A stretch of DNA of 64,000 nt, from positions 173,253,220 to 173,317,219 of the forward strand of contig NC_071390.1 in NCBI RefSeq assembly GCF_022682495.2, in the 5' to 3' direction. The notes under the pieces are model-generated. The model did no database searches. It worked only from the letters and a program-made list of their open reading frames with translations, and had not been told where the DNA came from. Shown in pieces: positions 12,669 to 24,760 of the stretch (position 1 is the stretch's first letter; every line of letters starts with the position of its first letter). Position numbers and translations under genes: made by a program. This DNA comes from Desmodus rotundus. Lineage: Eukaryota; Chordata; Mammalia; Chiroptera; Phyllostomidae.

Positions 12669-13130
12669 TGTATTAGTTTTCCGTTACTGATGAGACAAAT
12701 CACCACAAACTTAGTGTCTTAAAACAACACAAATATAGATCAGAAGTCTGGCAAGGACCTCACTGTGTTAAAATCAAGGTGTTGGCAAGGCCATGTTCCT
12801 TTCTGGAGGCTGTTGGGGAGAAGCTGTCCCCTTGCCGTTCCCAGGTCTGGAGGCCACCTCATTCCTTGGCTCCTAGCTGCCTCCCATCTTCAGAGCCAAT
12901 AAGGTTAGGCCTGGTCCTCAGGGTCCACCTTTCTGACTCTGCTCTCTGATTCCCGACCACTTTTAAAGACTCTTGTGACTATCCTGGACCCCCCTGTTCA
13001 TCCAGGCTAAGCTGTCCATCTCCAGGTCAGCTGACCAGCCATGTTAATTCCCTTTGCCATGTCAGCTGGCATGCTCACAGGTTCGAGGGATGAGGGCACC
13101 GTCTACACAGAGATATTAAACTTCCTCACA
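12669..13130 (-). mobile_element. MLT1-type MaLR LTR
   Basis: Antisense order of the MLT1 LTR: tgtattagttttccgttac at the 5' edge, cttaaaacaac, gttggcaaggccatgttcc, gattcccgaccacttttaaag, tccccttt-type tail. It is an old non-autonomous LTR of the ERVL-MaLR class with no coding capacity. Confidence 0.75.
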
Positions 13131-13184
13131 CAGTGACTGTAGCCAAAGTATCCAGATTCTCAGCCCCCTCAACTCCCAACATTT

Positions 13185-13408
13185 CACATCTCCTTCCCCT
13201 GCTTTCTTTGTTCTCTTTGGTACTCATCACTAACATATATCTTGTGGTTATTTAACTTTTCTTATCTGTCTCCTTTACTAGAATGTAGTTTGATGAGAGA
13301 AGTGATTTTCTTTACTTTTTTTACAGCATCCCAGAACCTAGACAAACACGGGGCACATAGTACACATTCAATAAGTATGTGTTGAATGAGTGAGAGAATG
13401 AGCGAATA
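13185..13408 (+). repeat. L2 LINE, 3' piece of an interrupted copy
   Basis: The L2 3' end is clear: ttactagaatgtagtttgatgag, acagcatcccagaacctag, ggcacatagtacac and gtgttgaatgagtgag. It is collinear with the piece ending at 11885. Confidence 0.7.
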
Positions 13409-14539
13409 AATCCCAATCTCCGCCAACTCCATTTTCATAAAGTGTTGCCGTTATCAACATGAATCCTGCTTTTCACTTCTACCCGATCTTACTTCTGTCC
13501 CCGGGAAGGGAAACAGCTGCTGATGGAAGGTTCCACAGGCACGCAGTGATCGAGCCACCGGGAGAGCTCACGCAGCTGAGCACTCCATTACTGAGAAATC
13601 ACTCCTTCCTTTGTGTCACTGTGGAGCTGGAGGGCCGTTGCCTGGCAGAAGCTCCCCAGAAGCATGCAGGCAGGCCTTCCAAGTGCAGCCACACAGTGGG
13701 GGCCCAGGGCCAAGAAGGACAAGTCCATATCCCCACACTGACCATAGCTCAGAAATGCTCCCAAACAGCAGCCATGGGGGTGCTAGCCCCACGCCCGGAA
13801 CACAGTGCTGTCTTTAATAGTCTTGTGGGTGTTTACCCCGGGGCAGGAGGCAGGCATAACCATGCAGTTAATGTTCAGGAGGGATTATAACTGCTCCAGC
13901 AAGATAGTCATGTTCCTTGGAAACTGTCACCGACAGCTCCCAAGGACCATATCCAAATTCCCTTACTCGCAATAGTAAGATTATAAAGCCCATTTATAAA
14001 TGCTAGTGTTTAAATGTTACCTCTCCGCAAGTACACGGTTCCTCAGTTCCCAGGGAGAAGTAACCAACATACTAGAAAAGCTATCCATTTCCAGTGAGGC
14101 CCTGCGTGGACGAGTGCTAATATTCCCAGTGCTATGATGGACAGCACTCACGGGTAGCGGGGAGGGGGTTGCGGAGCAGGGGTGGGATTCTCCATTGCTT
14201 GGAGACTCGCAGAAGCCAATGTTTGTCTTTGGGATATTTGGTGATTTTTTGTTGAGCCAAACACATCAAAATGCCAATGATGCTTTTCTTATGCAGAGGG
14301 AACATGGATGAAAGAAAAACAGTATGATTGTCAGATTGCCATTCAGTATTTATCCTAACGGCCTTTGCAGAGGGCTCATCATACACAGAATGCTTCCACC
14401 CACATCAGTGGTACCCTCAGCTATTCCAGGGGACAGAAGCTGAGGCCTGGACAAAGCTGACCACCGCCTGCCTCTCCACTATGGCTTGCTCGCTAATCTT
14501 ATTATGTAGTGGTTTCCGATAACGACGTTCTCTCTTGCA

Positions 14540-14815
14540 TTCAGATGTGTATTCCCTCTGCCCGAGATGGCCATCTGTCCTCTATTCCAGCCGTCCTCTT
14601 TTTCACCTGTTCTCTCGTAAGCCATCTTTTTAGGTCTCAACTTAAATGTCACTTGCTCCTGGCACCCTTTCCTGACACCTCTTGCCCTTCTCCTCTATTA
14701 TACACCCCATTTGGGGTTCTTGTTTAGCACCTGTCTCCCATCTAGACTGTCAGCTCCAAGGGAGGGAGGTTGTGTGCGCCGTGTTCAGCATCGCATCCCT
14801 GGTACCCAGGTTGCT
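14540..14815 (+). repeat. L2 LINE fragment
   Basis: L2 words in order: tattccctctgcccgag, caacttaaatgtcacttgc, ccctttcctgacacctc, agactgtcagctccaaggg. Confidence 0.65.
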
Positions 14816-14901
14816 ACAGTTATAAAGTGGATGAAGCAACACCTGACCCAAGTCTAGTGGGGAAACTATGATAGTTCTCTGTGTCAGTTTACCTAAGCTA
14901 T

Positions 14902-15276
14902 TGTCTTAGCTCGGGCTGGCGTGACAAAATACCACCAACTGGGTACCTTAAACAACAGAGATTTATTTCTCACAGTTGGCTGGGGAGTCCAGAATCAAGG
15001 TGCTTGTTGATTTGGTTGCTGGGGAGGGCTCTCTTTCTAGCTTGCAGATGGCTGCCTTCTCCCTGCATCCTCACATGGTCTTTCCTCAGTGCGCACACAA
15101 GGATAGAGAGAAATTTCTGATGTCTCTTCCTCCTCCTACAAGGTTGCCAATCTGGCAGATTAGGATGCTACCTTGATTACTTTATATAACCTTAATTATA
15201 TCCTAAATGCCCTATCTCCAAATACAATCACATTGGGGGGTCTGAATCTGGGGGGGGCACAATTCAGTTCACAGCA
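14902..15276 (-). mobile_element. MLT1-type MaLR LTR
   Basis: A near complete antisense LTR: tgtcttagctcgggctggc, accttaaacaacagagattt, cttgcagatggctgccttc, ccctatctccaaatacaatc and cacaattcagttcacagca. It starts TG and ends CA as LTRs do. Confidence 0.8.
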
Positions 15277-16144
15277 GTTATAGTACCAGTTATTTAAACA
15301 AATAGTAATCTAGGTTTTTCTGTGAAGGTGTTTTGTAGATGTGGCTATGATGTATAATCAATTGACTTGAAGTAAAACAGATTACTGGTGGGTAAGCTTC
15401 ATCCAGTCAGTCAAAATTCTTAATAGCAAAACTGGTATTTTCCAGAAAAGAGGAAATTCAGCCTCAAGACTCAAGCATTACTCCTGCCTGGAAGCTCTAC
15501 AGATCTCAGACGTGCTAGTTCGTACAATCACGTGAGCCAGTTCCTTAAAATGCTCGTCCACAGACACACGTATCCCATCAGTTCCGTGTCTCTAGCGGAC
15601 CCGGGCTCATACAGTGCTGTACAGTAATATAAAGGCAGGGTGTGCCGGAGGCCACTCAGTGATTCTGACCCACCAGCCTTCATTTTCAGTGTCTGATTCA
15701 TCCAAAGGCACGGTTGGTCAGTTTTTAAAATGTATCTGAAATTTGCTTATCGTCATCTAGGCGATAGCATTCCTTAGATGTTTATTAATGATTGTGAGGT
15801 ACTTCCAGGCAGGTGTTTCCTCTTCCTTTGGAAGCACTTCAGCTACTGTGCCCCAGAACTTAGAGATGCTGACGGAACACATGGATAGGGTATCTGAGGC
15901 AATGGCCCAGCAGTCAGAACAAGTTATTTACAGGAAAAGCATAGCAACTAAACATTTTAGATATCAATTATATCGCCAAAATCTAACTCTTACGCAGGAA
16001 ACGTTCATAACATTTTAACAGGTATGTCCTGATGAGTTTGCACATGGCTTCCATGAAGCCCCTGCCCCTGGGCTTGGTTACACCCCTGTCGTAATAACCA
16101 TTTAGGGACCACTTGCCTTACGTTAAGACCTAGGTACATACTTT

Positions 16145-16325
16145 AAGCACAGTTTTTGTTTCTCCTAGCAACCCAATTAGTTAGGTATTATTGTTATCTC
16201 AACTTCTCTGATGGAGAAACTCAAACACCATGAAACTGAGTAACTTGCCCAAGATCCAGCCATTATTAAGTAGCTGGAATTTGAACCCAAGCCTAATTTA
16301 CTTGCAAAACAACTAGCTATGATGC
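16145..16325 (-). repeat. MIR SINE
   Basis: Antisense MIR: gttaggtattattgttatc, gagtaacttgcccaagatcc, tggaatttgaacccaagcc. Confidence 0.7.
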
Positions 16326-16674
16326 CTCCATGCACCAAGGTCCTTGATCTTTTTGATGTTGCCCAATGTCTCATAAATCAGAGTTCCCATCAGAGTGTAT
16401 CCAGGAAAACTAAACCCACACCAGGCAATTTAATAGAGGAAGTTTAATGTGGCGAAGTACTTATAAAAGTGTTGGAGCTAGAAAAGCAACCAGTGGAAGC
16501 TGAGGCCACCCTAGGATTACCAACCACCATTCCCAGGGCAAAAGGCAGAAGGGGTTACTGTCAGGCCACCCGGTATTGAAGGTGGGACCATAGTGGATTT
16601 GTAATGACAGCTGTTGGAGGGGTCATCTGAACCACACAGAGGACAAGAACTATCCTTACTTATTTCTTTCCCCG

Positions 16675-17019
16675 TGTAGTAGGTTGAATAGCATCCCTCA
16701 AAAATTCACGTTTACCTGGAACCTCAGGACGTGACCTTATTTGAAAATTCAGTGACCAGTGTCCTTAGAGAAGAGAAGAGAAGACAGAGACAAAGGGAGA
16801 ACGCCATGTGAAGATGGAGGTGGACATCGGAGGGATGCGGCTACAAGCCAAGGAACACTGAAGACAGCTGGAGCCGCCAGAAGCTAGAAAAGGCCAGGAG
16901 GGGCCCTTCCCTAGAGCCTTCAGAGGGAGCGAGGGCCTGCCAAAACCCTGATTTCAGATTTCTAGTGACAACACCTGGTGTATAGTATTTTGCTTTGGCA
17001 GCCCTAGCAAACTAACTCA
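16675..17019 (+). mobile_element. MLT1-type MaLR LTR with internal deletion
   Basis: Sense LTR: tgtagtaggttgaatagc, gacgtgaccttatttg, gtgtccttagag, agaacgccatgtgaagatgg, ctacaagccaaggaacactg, and the 3' end ggcagccctagcaaacta. About 80 bp of the consensus between the gaccttattt and gtgtcctt words is missing. Confidence 0.8.
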
Positions 17020-18244
17020 ACCCGCTTTTCCCCAGTCTTCCCCAGTGCCTCCAGCTGGCCAAACCTCGCCCAAAGCCATCTGGCAATGACAGTGGGAAAG
17101 CAGTGTGGGGAGTATGTACCCTACCATACAGAGCTGGGAAGAAGGGTCCGAAGGCAAGTAGGCAAATGACCAAGCACTGTGGAAGGGGTGCCCATACCGA
17201 ATGACACCACAGAGAGTCAAGTCCATGGGGTCAGAAGGAAAGAGAATGAACATCAGGAGCCTTGAACTGTCTCTTCATGGGCCTGCCTGGGGCAGCAGAA
17301 TCCCTGAACTGGTGTAGTCTGATGGGGTCCCGGTGGGTCAGAAAAGCAGCCAGTGACCACACTGGTCATGTATAGTCATCCTTCCTGACAGGCGCAGAAT
17401 TGAGATCAAGTCATAGCTATTGGAATGTGCGTGCATGGCCTCCTGGCTCTAGGAGGAGGACAGTCCCTCCAACACCTGAGGTACAGCTGCTGCACTCTCC
17501 TCTCCCCAGCTTGGATGTGATAACTCCCCCAACAAATCAATTTACAAAACAATTGAGAACAGGCAGAGGCTCCCCTGGTTGAATCTTCAGATAAAAAAGA
17601 GGATGTTTTGAATTTGACAACCAATCTTCCTTTAATCCTATCAGGAAATAAACCCAAATCACAATCTGATGTTTAGGAATTGCATAGCTTCTCAGAGAAA
17701 GCGTTTCTGTCTCCTCCTTCTGTGTCACCCTCTGAGGCTCAGTGGGTTTCAGTCTTGTCATTCACTGTTAGCTGTTTCTAGATGGGATTATCTGCTTGTT
17801 ATGTTCTGTTTTCCTTTTAGATTCCATGTTCCATTGTTCTATTGTTTTAATATAAGATCTCCTTTGGTGATGTGTTTCTTAATTAGGAGAGACTCCTTCA
17901 CCCTTAGATAAGAGTTTGTTTCATAATCACTCCCACTTTCTGATTTCTTTCGAATTCATATTTAGACACAGGAGTAAGTTACTAGAGGAAAATAAGACTA
18001 TGGTGTGTGAATGTAAATATTTTGTATTTATCTCTGAATCTAAAAATGGGTATTATCAGGGACATTAGCTACTAGAAGCCTGTGTACCATTGGCCTGATT
18101 ACCATCCCTTGGAGCAGTACGTACAGTGACCCCCTATGTCCCAAGAAGACCAAGTGATTCACTTCCCAAAGTAGCTAACCAATCACGTCACACATTGATC
18201 TCCTGGCTCAGTGGATCATTGATACAGCCAGTATGTACTATAAT

Positions 18245-18475
18245 GCCAAACTCCATTACCTGGGCTCTGACCTTCTTCCAGGCATTGCAGTGAGGATTGG
18301 CATATGCTATTTCAAATCATCAACAATAAGTACCATTATCTCCACTCTACAGATCAGGAAGCTGAGATTCAGAGAGGCTAGAAATCTTGACCAAGAACAC
18401 ACAGCTACTAAAATGGCAGGATTGGGGGTTTGAACCCAGATGAATCTGGTTCCAAAGCCTGCACTGCTCCAGTAC
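18245..18475 (-). repeat. MIR SINE
   Basis: Antisense MIR: taccattatctccactctac, gatcaggaagctgagattc, acacacagctac, ggggtttgaacccagatg. Confidence 0.75.
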
Positions 18476-18594
18476 AACCCACATCTCTGTGTGCATATCC
18501 ATACCATGCAAGGAGCAATACAAAGACGGTGAGAGTCTTTGAACTTGGCATCTCAGCAGCCATTTAACCACTCAAAGGCAGAGAGGTAGACTAC

Positions 18595-18820
18595 AGAGCA
18601 CAGGGTTGAAGTCAGGCAAACTTGACTGTGAACCTCTTCTCTGCCCTTCAAATGGCTGTATAACCTTGGATACCTTATAATAATCACACTCTTTAACATC
18701 AGCTCTGGATGACTTAATAATGACTTGGAGTCTGTTTCCTCACCTGTAGAAGTGGGCCAGGAGGTGGTGAGGGTTAATGATTTAATATATGTCAGGTACA
18801 TACTCCAGGAGCAGGCATAG
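18595..18820 (+). repeat. MIR SINE, probably interrupted
   Basis: Sense MIR start (agagcacagggttgaagtc, ggctgtataaccttggatac), then intervening bases, then gtttcctcacctgtagaagtg and the tail to about 18820. Confidence 0.6.
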
Positions 18821-21800
18821 GTTAGATATTCCAAGTGATTATTAAGTTATGACTCAACAAACATTTGAGTATGCCTAACACTGTGTTAAATAAAAGGGAG
18901 ACAAAAGTAAATATAACTTGCTATAGATCAGGAGATGAAACAAGTCCACGAGAAAGGGAAATTCCCAATGCAAATGAAAACATGGGGATGCATGTAGATT
19001 AGTAATAAGAGCTATAGCAGCAAGAGTCCCTCGTGGGTGGGGGTGGTCAGAGACAGTTGTGAGATTTGAGCTGGACCTTGGAGGACATCAGTGGTCATAT
19101 TGGTGAGACTCAAATACGGTTTGCAGACTTGCTCTGAAATGGAAATCAGCTACAGTTTTGAACACAGTGTTCAGTCCATCTGACATTTTTTGACACAAGA
19201 GTTTCTCAATGAAGGAAGCAGTGAACTGGATTATATTCTGCCTCAAGCTCCTTTTCCTGCCAGTTTGCCGACACCTCCTTTGAGCAGCACTGGCTTAAAG
19301 CAAAGGGCAGTGACCTTTCTTTGAATGGCCAGATCGTAAATGTTTTTGGGTTTCCGGGACATGTAGACTCTAGCAAGTATTTAGCCCAGGCATTACGACA
19401 AAAACGCAGCTTTGACAATACATAAGCATGGCCATACTTAGCTCACAGCCCACTCCTTGCCACCCCTTGGTTAAGGTGACTGGGAAGGAGGGAAGACGGT
19501 CTTCTACGCAAGAAGAACAACATGAGCAAAGGTTCAAGCTGGTATAGACATAGTAATCCTGGCCAAGCCTATGTACAAAGAATAGGTACGTCAAGCTCAG
19601 GGGATGTAATCCATCATTCTAAAAAGATGGAATTAAAATGTTGGTGGTAAACTAGTCCTAGGTTTGGGATTTAGCCAAAGGCCAAGCCCAGGGTATCCTG
19701 TTTTAGGCAAGAGCCAACTCCAACAGGCACCGCCCAGTCTTAGGCTCAGGCAAGGAGGTGAGCAAGAAGAATGAGTATGAATACATAGCTAAGGAGAGTC
19801 AAGTTTCTCCAGGAGTATTGTCAGATAAAAACAAAGCAAAGCAAAACTGTCTGCATTTGCTAAGCCCTTTGTTACTATGAAAAGGCGGGCACCCTGGGAC
19901 TGAGCTAAGATCTCCCAGCCTACCCAGGACATGTAGTAAGTGGGTACATACACATGCATTTGTGCAAAGCATTCTGCACAGAGGAGGCAATCAATTATTT
20001 ATCAGATGGACAAATTCATTACCTCTAAACCCACAAAACAGTGCCTAATTTGTCTGCCATTTGCAAATGACTCCTTGTTATTAATCTGGCCAAGATATCT
20101 ATTATCCATCCATCCATCCACGCTCATTCAGCAAGTCACTATTGTGGTTACCGATTTTGGTTCCACACCCAAAGAGTCAGTGCTGAAGCCAGAATCCCAG
20201 AAAAAAGAAGTCAGAAGCATAGGGGGAGCGAGCCCAGCCTAAAACTTCACAAAGTCTGCAAAAAGGCACTGTGGGAAATTTGCTAGGATGGGTGATGGCT
20301 TTTGGGGGTTCCTAACTAGACATGGCAGGGACTCTACATTAAGGGGCTTCATCTCAGAGAGGTCAGGGCTTGCTGGCTCCCACCGCCCTGGGATCCCTCC
20401 TCTCATCCTCCACCCACCCCAGGAGGAGACCAAAGTGAACCGCAGTCCTACTCAGAGGCTATGTAGACGCTGCTGACTTGGTCTGTGGACTTTCTTTTCA
20501 GGCCAAGGGACTGACCCATGGGATCTTTGCAGATAAAATTGTTCCTCAAAATCAAAGAACCCTGTGTTTTTATGTTTAGTTCCAATTTATATGCGTTTGA
20601 ATGATGTGTGTGTATGTGTGTCTAGGGGGAAAGGCATGTATATTGTAGGCTGGTTCATGCTTATTACTAACCAGGGGCTCTCCACCTGGACTCAGTGCAT
20701 GGAGATATAAGAGGATTTATAAACCTCCAGATATTTTGTACAAAACTGGAAAGATGGGCTGCAGAGCCTTCACCAGATTCTCAAGCGGGGCTGAGACCTC
20801 AGGGACACCAGGAATCCTGGCTCCAGGAGGACTTGGCTAGTAACTGGGGGAACCCGCTCACTCCCCGAACCTCCTTCCTAATCTTGTTTTATAATGCCTG
20901 GACCTGGGCTGTTGCCAGACGCTCTGGCTTGCTTACCAAGAAGGCGGGCTCTTGTCTGAGCGAGTTCTGCCACCTACAGCATGCAGCCCAGCAAAGCCAC
21001 CAAGCTACACAGCAGAAAGCTGAAGTACAAGTATGTTTGCATCCGTGAATAAGGGGAGCGCTGCCTCCCCAGCTCAGAACCCTCCCCTGGAAGAAAAGGA
21101 CTGGGACTCCTGATTAGTATTCAGAGATGTAAATTCCTCTGGGCTAGGTTACAGCACTGGGGAGGTATTTTTACATTAGAGAATAGAGAAATCCTGGCGA
21201 TTAGCACCTGAAAAGGGTTGCCCAAAGCCCAGAGAGGAAAGGCACTGGGAAAAAGCAAGATAATGAGCTCCTGGGTTCTCACAATAAACGTGACTCTCCC
21301 ATTTCCTAGTATGTTCAGTGCCACAGGTCCAAATGGGTAATCTTCGCCATGTGACTTGTTATGTAATGCACATTTGCTTCAGAAATGTGTGATTTCCTGA
21401 GATGCATGAAGTATAAACACAGTGTAGTTTTCTTAGTGTGCTCAGGTCATTTTGAAGGGAGCAGAACACTTTTTGAGACATAGATTCTTAGTCTCATCAT
21501 TATGCCTCCAGCCCCTAACAGAGGGCCTAACACTTGGGAGGAAGTTCAGTAAATGCTTTTGATCTAAAGTAATAAAAATGTGGTTTCTTTTGTAATCAGC
21601 TCTGCACTTGCAAATACATAATCACAATGTCTACCAGTTGTTGGACGTATTATCTCAAATTCTCACAACAATGTCAAGATGGGTATTGTCTTACTAATGA
21701 ACTGACACCTGGCATGAGTAAGTGGCTTGCATACACACCTAATGACAAAGTCAAACCTCAGCTTCTAAGTCCACGCTTGTTCCACTCCCTGCATGCACTT

Positions 21801-22643
21801 CATATCCATTGTAAGCTCATTTCTCAAGAATGGGACTAGTGGTTTGAAAACCTTTTAAACTTTATTTTAATTTTAAAAATATGTTTTCTCAGTCTTTAGA
21901 ACTCTCTGAAAACTTTCTTGCTCTTTGAGCTTAGATGCAAACATTGTCTGACCCTCTCTGAATCTAGGAGTGGTTCTTCTTTGGCAGATAACCCACTCCT
22001 AGCTCAGTTTGTAGAGGTGACTGTGGAATGCTTCACTCTGATCTCAGCCTCAGTGCCTGGGGAAGGCTGCAGGTGGTCCGTAGCTTGCACATATTTTGAT
22101 TCCAGCAAGGGATTCTTAATAGAGAAAAACACACAGAATCTTCACAGATGTAATTGCACAGTAATCTGCCCTCTTTCACAGCTTTTCCCTTATTAACAAT
22201 TTCAGTTTCGAAAAGGAGTCCACGGTAAGTGAGGGGACAGACAAGAGTGAAGATGTACCCTAACTATTCCAGGGCTCATGATGCACAGCCTGCTTCGCTG
22301 GGATGGCTGGGTGACTGTCTCTTTGGCTCACACGGGGCTGCTGTTGATCCGGTTTGGAAACTTTGCTCTCTTCTTCCAGAGAAACTGCAAATGGAAGGCG
22401 ATTACAGCTGGCCCTAAAATGGGGTTAGTGGTTTTGGCAAAGTTTGGATCATCAGCTGGTAAAAGGGGCCAAGGGATTTTTCTAGGTGAAGGTGATCTTG
22501 ATTATCACGGGTAGAGCTGAGAGCAGAGGAAAGGTATGGAAAGGGGAGGGGCTGAGAAGAGAGTGAAATATGCACCGAAAGCCATGGGATTTGCGTGCCT
22601 TACTGTCAGTATTCATCTATCATAAAGCCCAGCGTGTGTACGG

Positions 22644-22825
22644 CAGTGGGCTTCAAGCTTTAGTAGTGTTTATCAGAATTAGATGGGAGTATGGTTTTTA
22701 AAATGCAAGTCCCACCTCCAGACCCTATGAAACAGAAAGGGCAGAGCCTGGGAATCTGTGTTTTAATAACCAGCTCATTTTGTTTTTATGGAAATGTTCC
22801 TGAGAGCACACTTTGAGGAGCATTG
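22644..22825 (+). mobile_element. MER5A-type non-autonomous hAT element
   Basis: The element begins cagtgggcttcaagctttag and ends cactttgaggagcattg, the MER5A termini as inverted copies. The body includes cccacctccagaccc and gcagagcctgggaatctgtg. Confidence 0.75.
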
Positions 22826-24164
22826 GCATAGGAAGATCCTCCAGTGTTTCTAAGAGTCACTCCTTAAATGCATCCATTCATTTGCACCAAACCCAGGAAC
22901 AGAGATAAAAGGCACAGTCTTGGCATTCGATGAGTTCAAAGTCAAGTGGAAAATGTTGACAGACCTGGAAGCAGATGCTTATGAAGTATGAGTAAGTGTA
23001 TAGAGCAGAAAGGGCTGGGTGCTATGAGAGAACTATAGAGAGGCACCCAACTCAGCCTGTACGGTGAGGGAGGCGTCACAGAAGAAGCAACTTTGTCTTC
23101 AAAGTTACGTAGGCATAAGCCAGGAGGAGGAGAAGGAAGAATGCCAGGTGGAGGGGGCCCAGAGGACAAAAAGCAATGGGGCCTCTAGAACAGCACTCGA
23201 GGTGTGGAATGGCAGAGGGAAGGGGGTAGAGAAAGGCTGATGAGGGTAGAGATGGCACATCTGCCGTTCATAAAACGACATTCTTCCGCATGGGAAGGTG
23301 CATTGCCAATGTTTGTGTCACTCTAATTGCGATGGATGCCTCTTTCCAAGTTGTGGTCTTTGTCCTCTTAGACACTCTCAGTGCAGCAGTATCCTGATAA
23401 GCTTCCAGCTGGGAAGGAATTGAGAAAGCCCACAGCAATCCGAATGGATGTACCACCTTGTTCCATTCCTTAATCTTTGTTACCAAAGTAAAGCTGAACT
23501 TTGGACTAAAGTAAGGCTGAAAAAAACCTAACCAAAGGCAGGAGGAAGGTGGCAACGTGCAGAACCACAGAGAAAACTCTCACACTGAATGCCGGCGTGT
23601 TATATGCATTAAAACCATGTGTAAAATACAAATGAGTGCATGAAAGAAATTAAAGTGTTCAGTAAGAGTTAGGATCAAAAAAGTACCTGTTGTTGCCACT
23701 TTGTTCTCCCAGGTTTCAAAGATGGCTTCCAGTGCTTCGGAATCTACATAAACTAGCATTGTAACTCACCGTGGGTGGTTTTACAAACACAACAACGGCA
23801 GAAACCAGAGTAGAAATCAGAGCGTGCTGTGTTGCCCTGCAGAGAGCTTTTTTCTTTAACCAGAGAGAATCATTTGATTTCAGAATAGAGCTGCATATAT
23901 CCACCCAACAGGCTGGACAAACTGTGTACGTGTGTGTGTAGGACACATTCAGCTATAATGTGATATTATAAATGATAGTAAATTAAGTGGGTTTTATCAA
24001 ATGTTGGTAATATTTCTTTTTTAAACTTGTACAGAGAAAATCAAAACCAGGGGAGAAAAAGAAAAATACCCTTAAGCTTCCTAATTGATTCCAGCTGTTC
24101 ACATTATTTATTGCAAATAATATTATCAAGTAGTGAAACCCCCACGCCTTTGAACTTCTTGCAG

Positions 24165-24288
24165 TTGTGTGTAATACTGGAGCCAATGCAGGAACTGATG
24201 TCGAGACATAAAACTTACAACCTCAGTCCACGAGACTGCCTGAAGACCTGCTTGTTTCAGAAGTGGCAGCGGATGGTGGCCCCGCCAG
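24165..24288 (+). CDS. LDB2: LDB2 antepenultimate coding exon (LCCD / SSBP-binding region)
   Basis: This 124-nt exon encodes 41 residues in phase 0 (beginning LCVILEPMQELMSRHK and ending KWQRMVAPP) plus the first base of the next codon. The acceptor is a pyrimidine-rich tract ending ttcttgcag at 24164. The donor is gccag|gtacga after 24288. In LDB1, the equivalent segment is the Ldb1/Chip conserved domain, which contacts SSBP2/3/4 and protects the complex from degradation. The segment is essentially identical between LDB paralogues as I remember them, and no disabling change is visible. The upstream open frame continues 5' of the exon only by chance; the LDB protein diverges from it exactly at the AG. 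This is probably exon 6 of 8, but the numbering is from memory. Confidence 0.96.
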
Positions 24289-24507
24289 GTACGACCTTGT
24301 CCTTCACTCTCATTCTGGCTGCATCTTCTGAAGCTTCTTCTGGGGGTGGGGTGAGGTGATGTGAAAGGGAAGAGAGTGGTCATAAATGCATCGGGAAAAG
24401 GAGTTTACTGGAGATATTCTGACCATGATTTTGGACTTAAAGACATTGAAGTTGCAACGGGCAAACATGCTTAGGCCTCGTCTACCATCTCCTCACGTGC
24501 CAGGTTA

Positions 24508-24625
24508 GAACACAAAACCCAGAGCGGTGAAGTGATTTATTTAATGTTACTGAGGAGATCTTGAGCAAAGCTGAAATCAGATCCCAGTTTCCCTGTCTCT
24601 CAGTTCAGTGGTTGCTCCACTGGAC
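24508..24625 (-). repeat. MIR SINE fragment
   Basis: Antisense MIR remnants: cccagagcggtgaagtg, gaaatcagatcccagtttcc and a ccactgg end. It is weakly preserved. Confidence 0.4.
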
Positions 24626-24710
24626 AAGACTGCTGGCTTCTCTTGGCCTGGTGTCCTTTTGCTTCTTTTTAAATGAAATGATAGAAATTATAACAATGGA
24701 GGGAGATTGG

Positions 24711-24760
24711 GAAGAAGGAAGGAAGGAAGGAAGGAAGGAAGGAAGGAAGGAAGGAAGGAA
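24711..24760 (+). repeat. (GGAA)n microsatellite
   Basis: About 11 to 12 nearly perfect tetranucleotide units lie 420 nt after the LCCD-exon donor. Length is probably variable between individuals. Confidence 0.95.

Larger units (their letters stand above)
1..24164 (+). other. LDB2: LDB2 intron (3' part), no coding exon recognised
   Basis: This is the interior and 3' end of the intron before the LCCD exon. Open frames on both strands are short (126 aa at most upstream of 13400, and 143 aa at 13459-13890) and match nothing I know. Recognisable content is L2, MIR, MLT1, MER5A and a mariner fossil, listed separately. Unexplained, apparently single-copy stretches longer than 300 bp include 344-2584, 3336-4887, 5093-6500, 7085-8320, 8490-10570, 13410-14540, 15277-16140, 17020-18240, 18825-22640 and 22826-24160. 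Within these, 7585-7830 and 9040-9360 look like conserved elements; in the rest I see no feature I can support. Confidence 0.85.

Noticed and set aside
13459..13890. Open frame of 143 aa on the + strand inside an LDB2 intron
   Set aside because: Composition is not protein-like, no domain is recognised, and chance open frames of this length are expected in GC-richer patches of a 64-kb window.
16378..16625. Possible additional LTR fragment before the MLT1 at 16675
   Set aside because: Words such as ggcaatttaatagagg hint at an LTR, but the match is too weak to name or to set borders.
24027..24164. Upstream extension of the open frame into the LCCD exon, with its own ATG
   Set aside because: LDB proteins depart from this frame exactly at the AG at 24163-24164, so the extension is intron.
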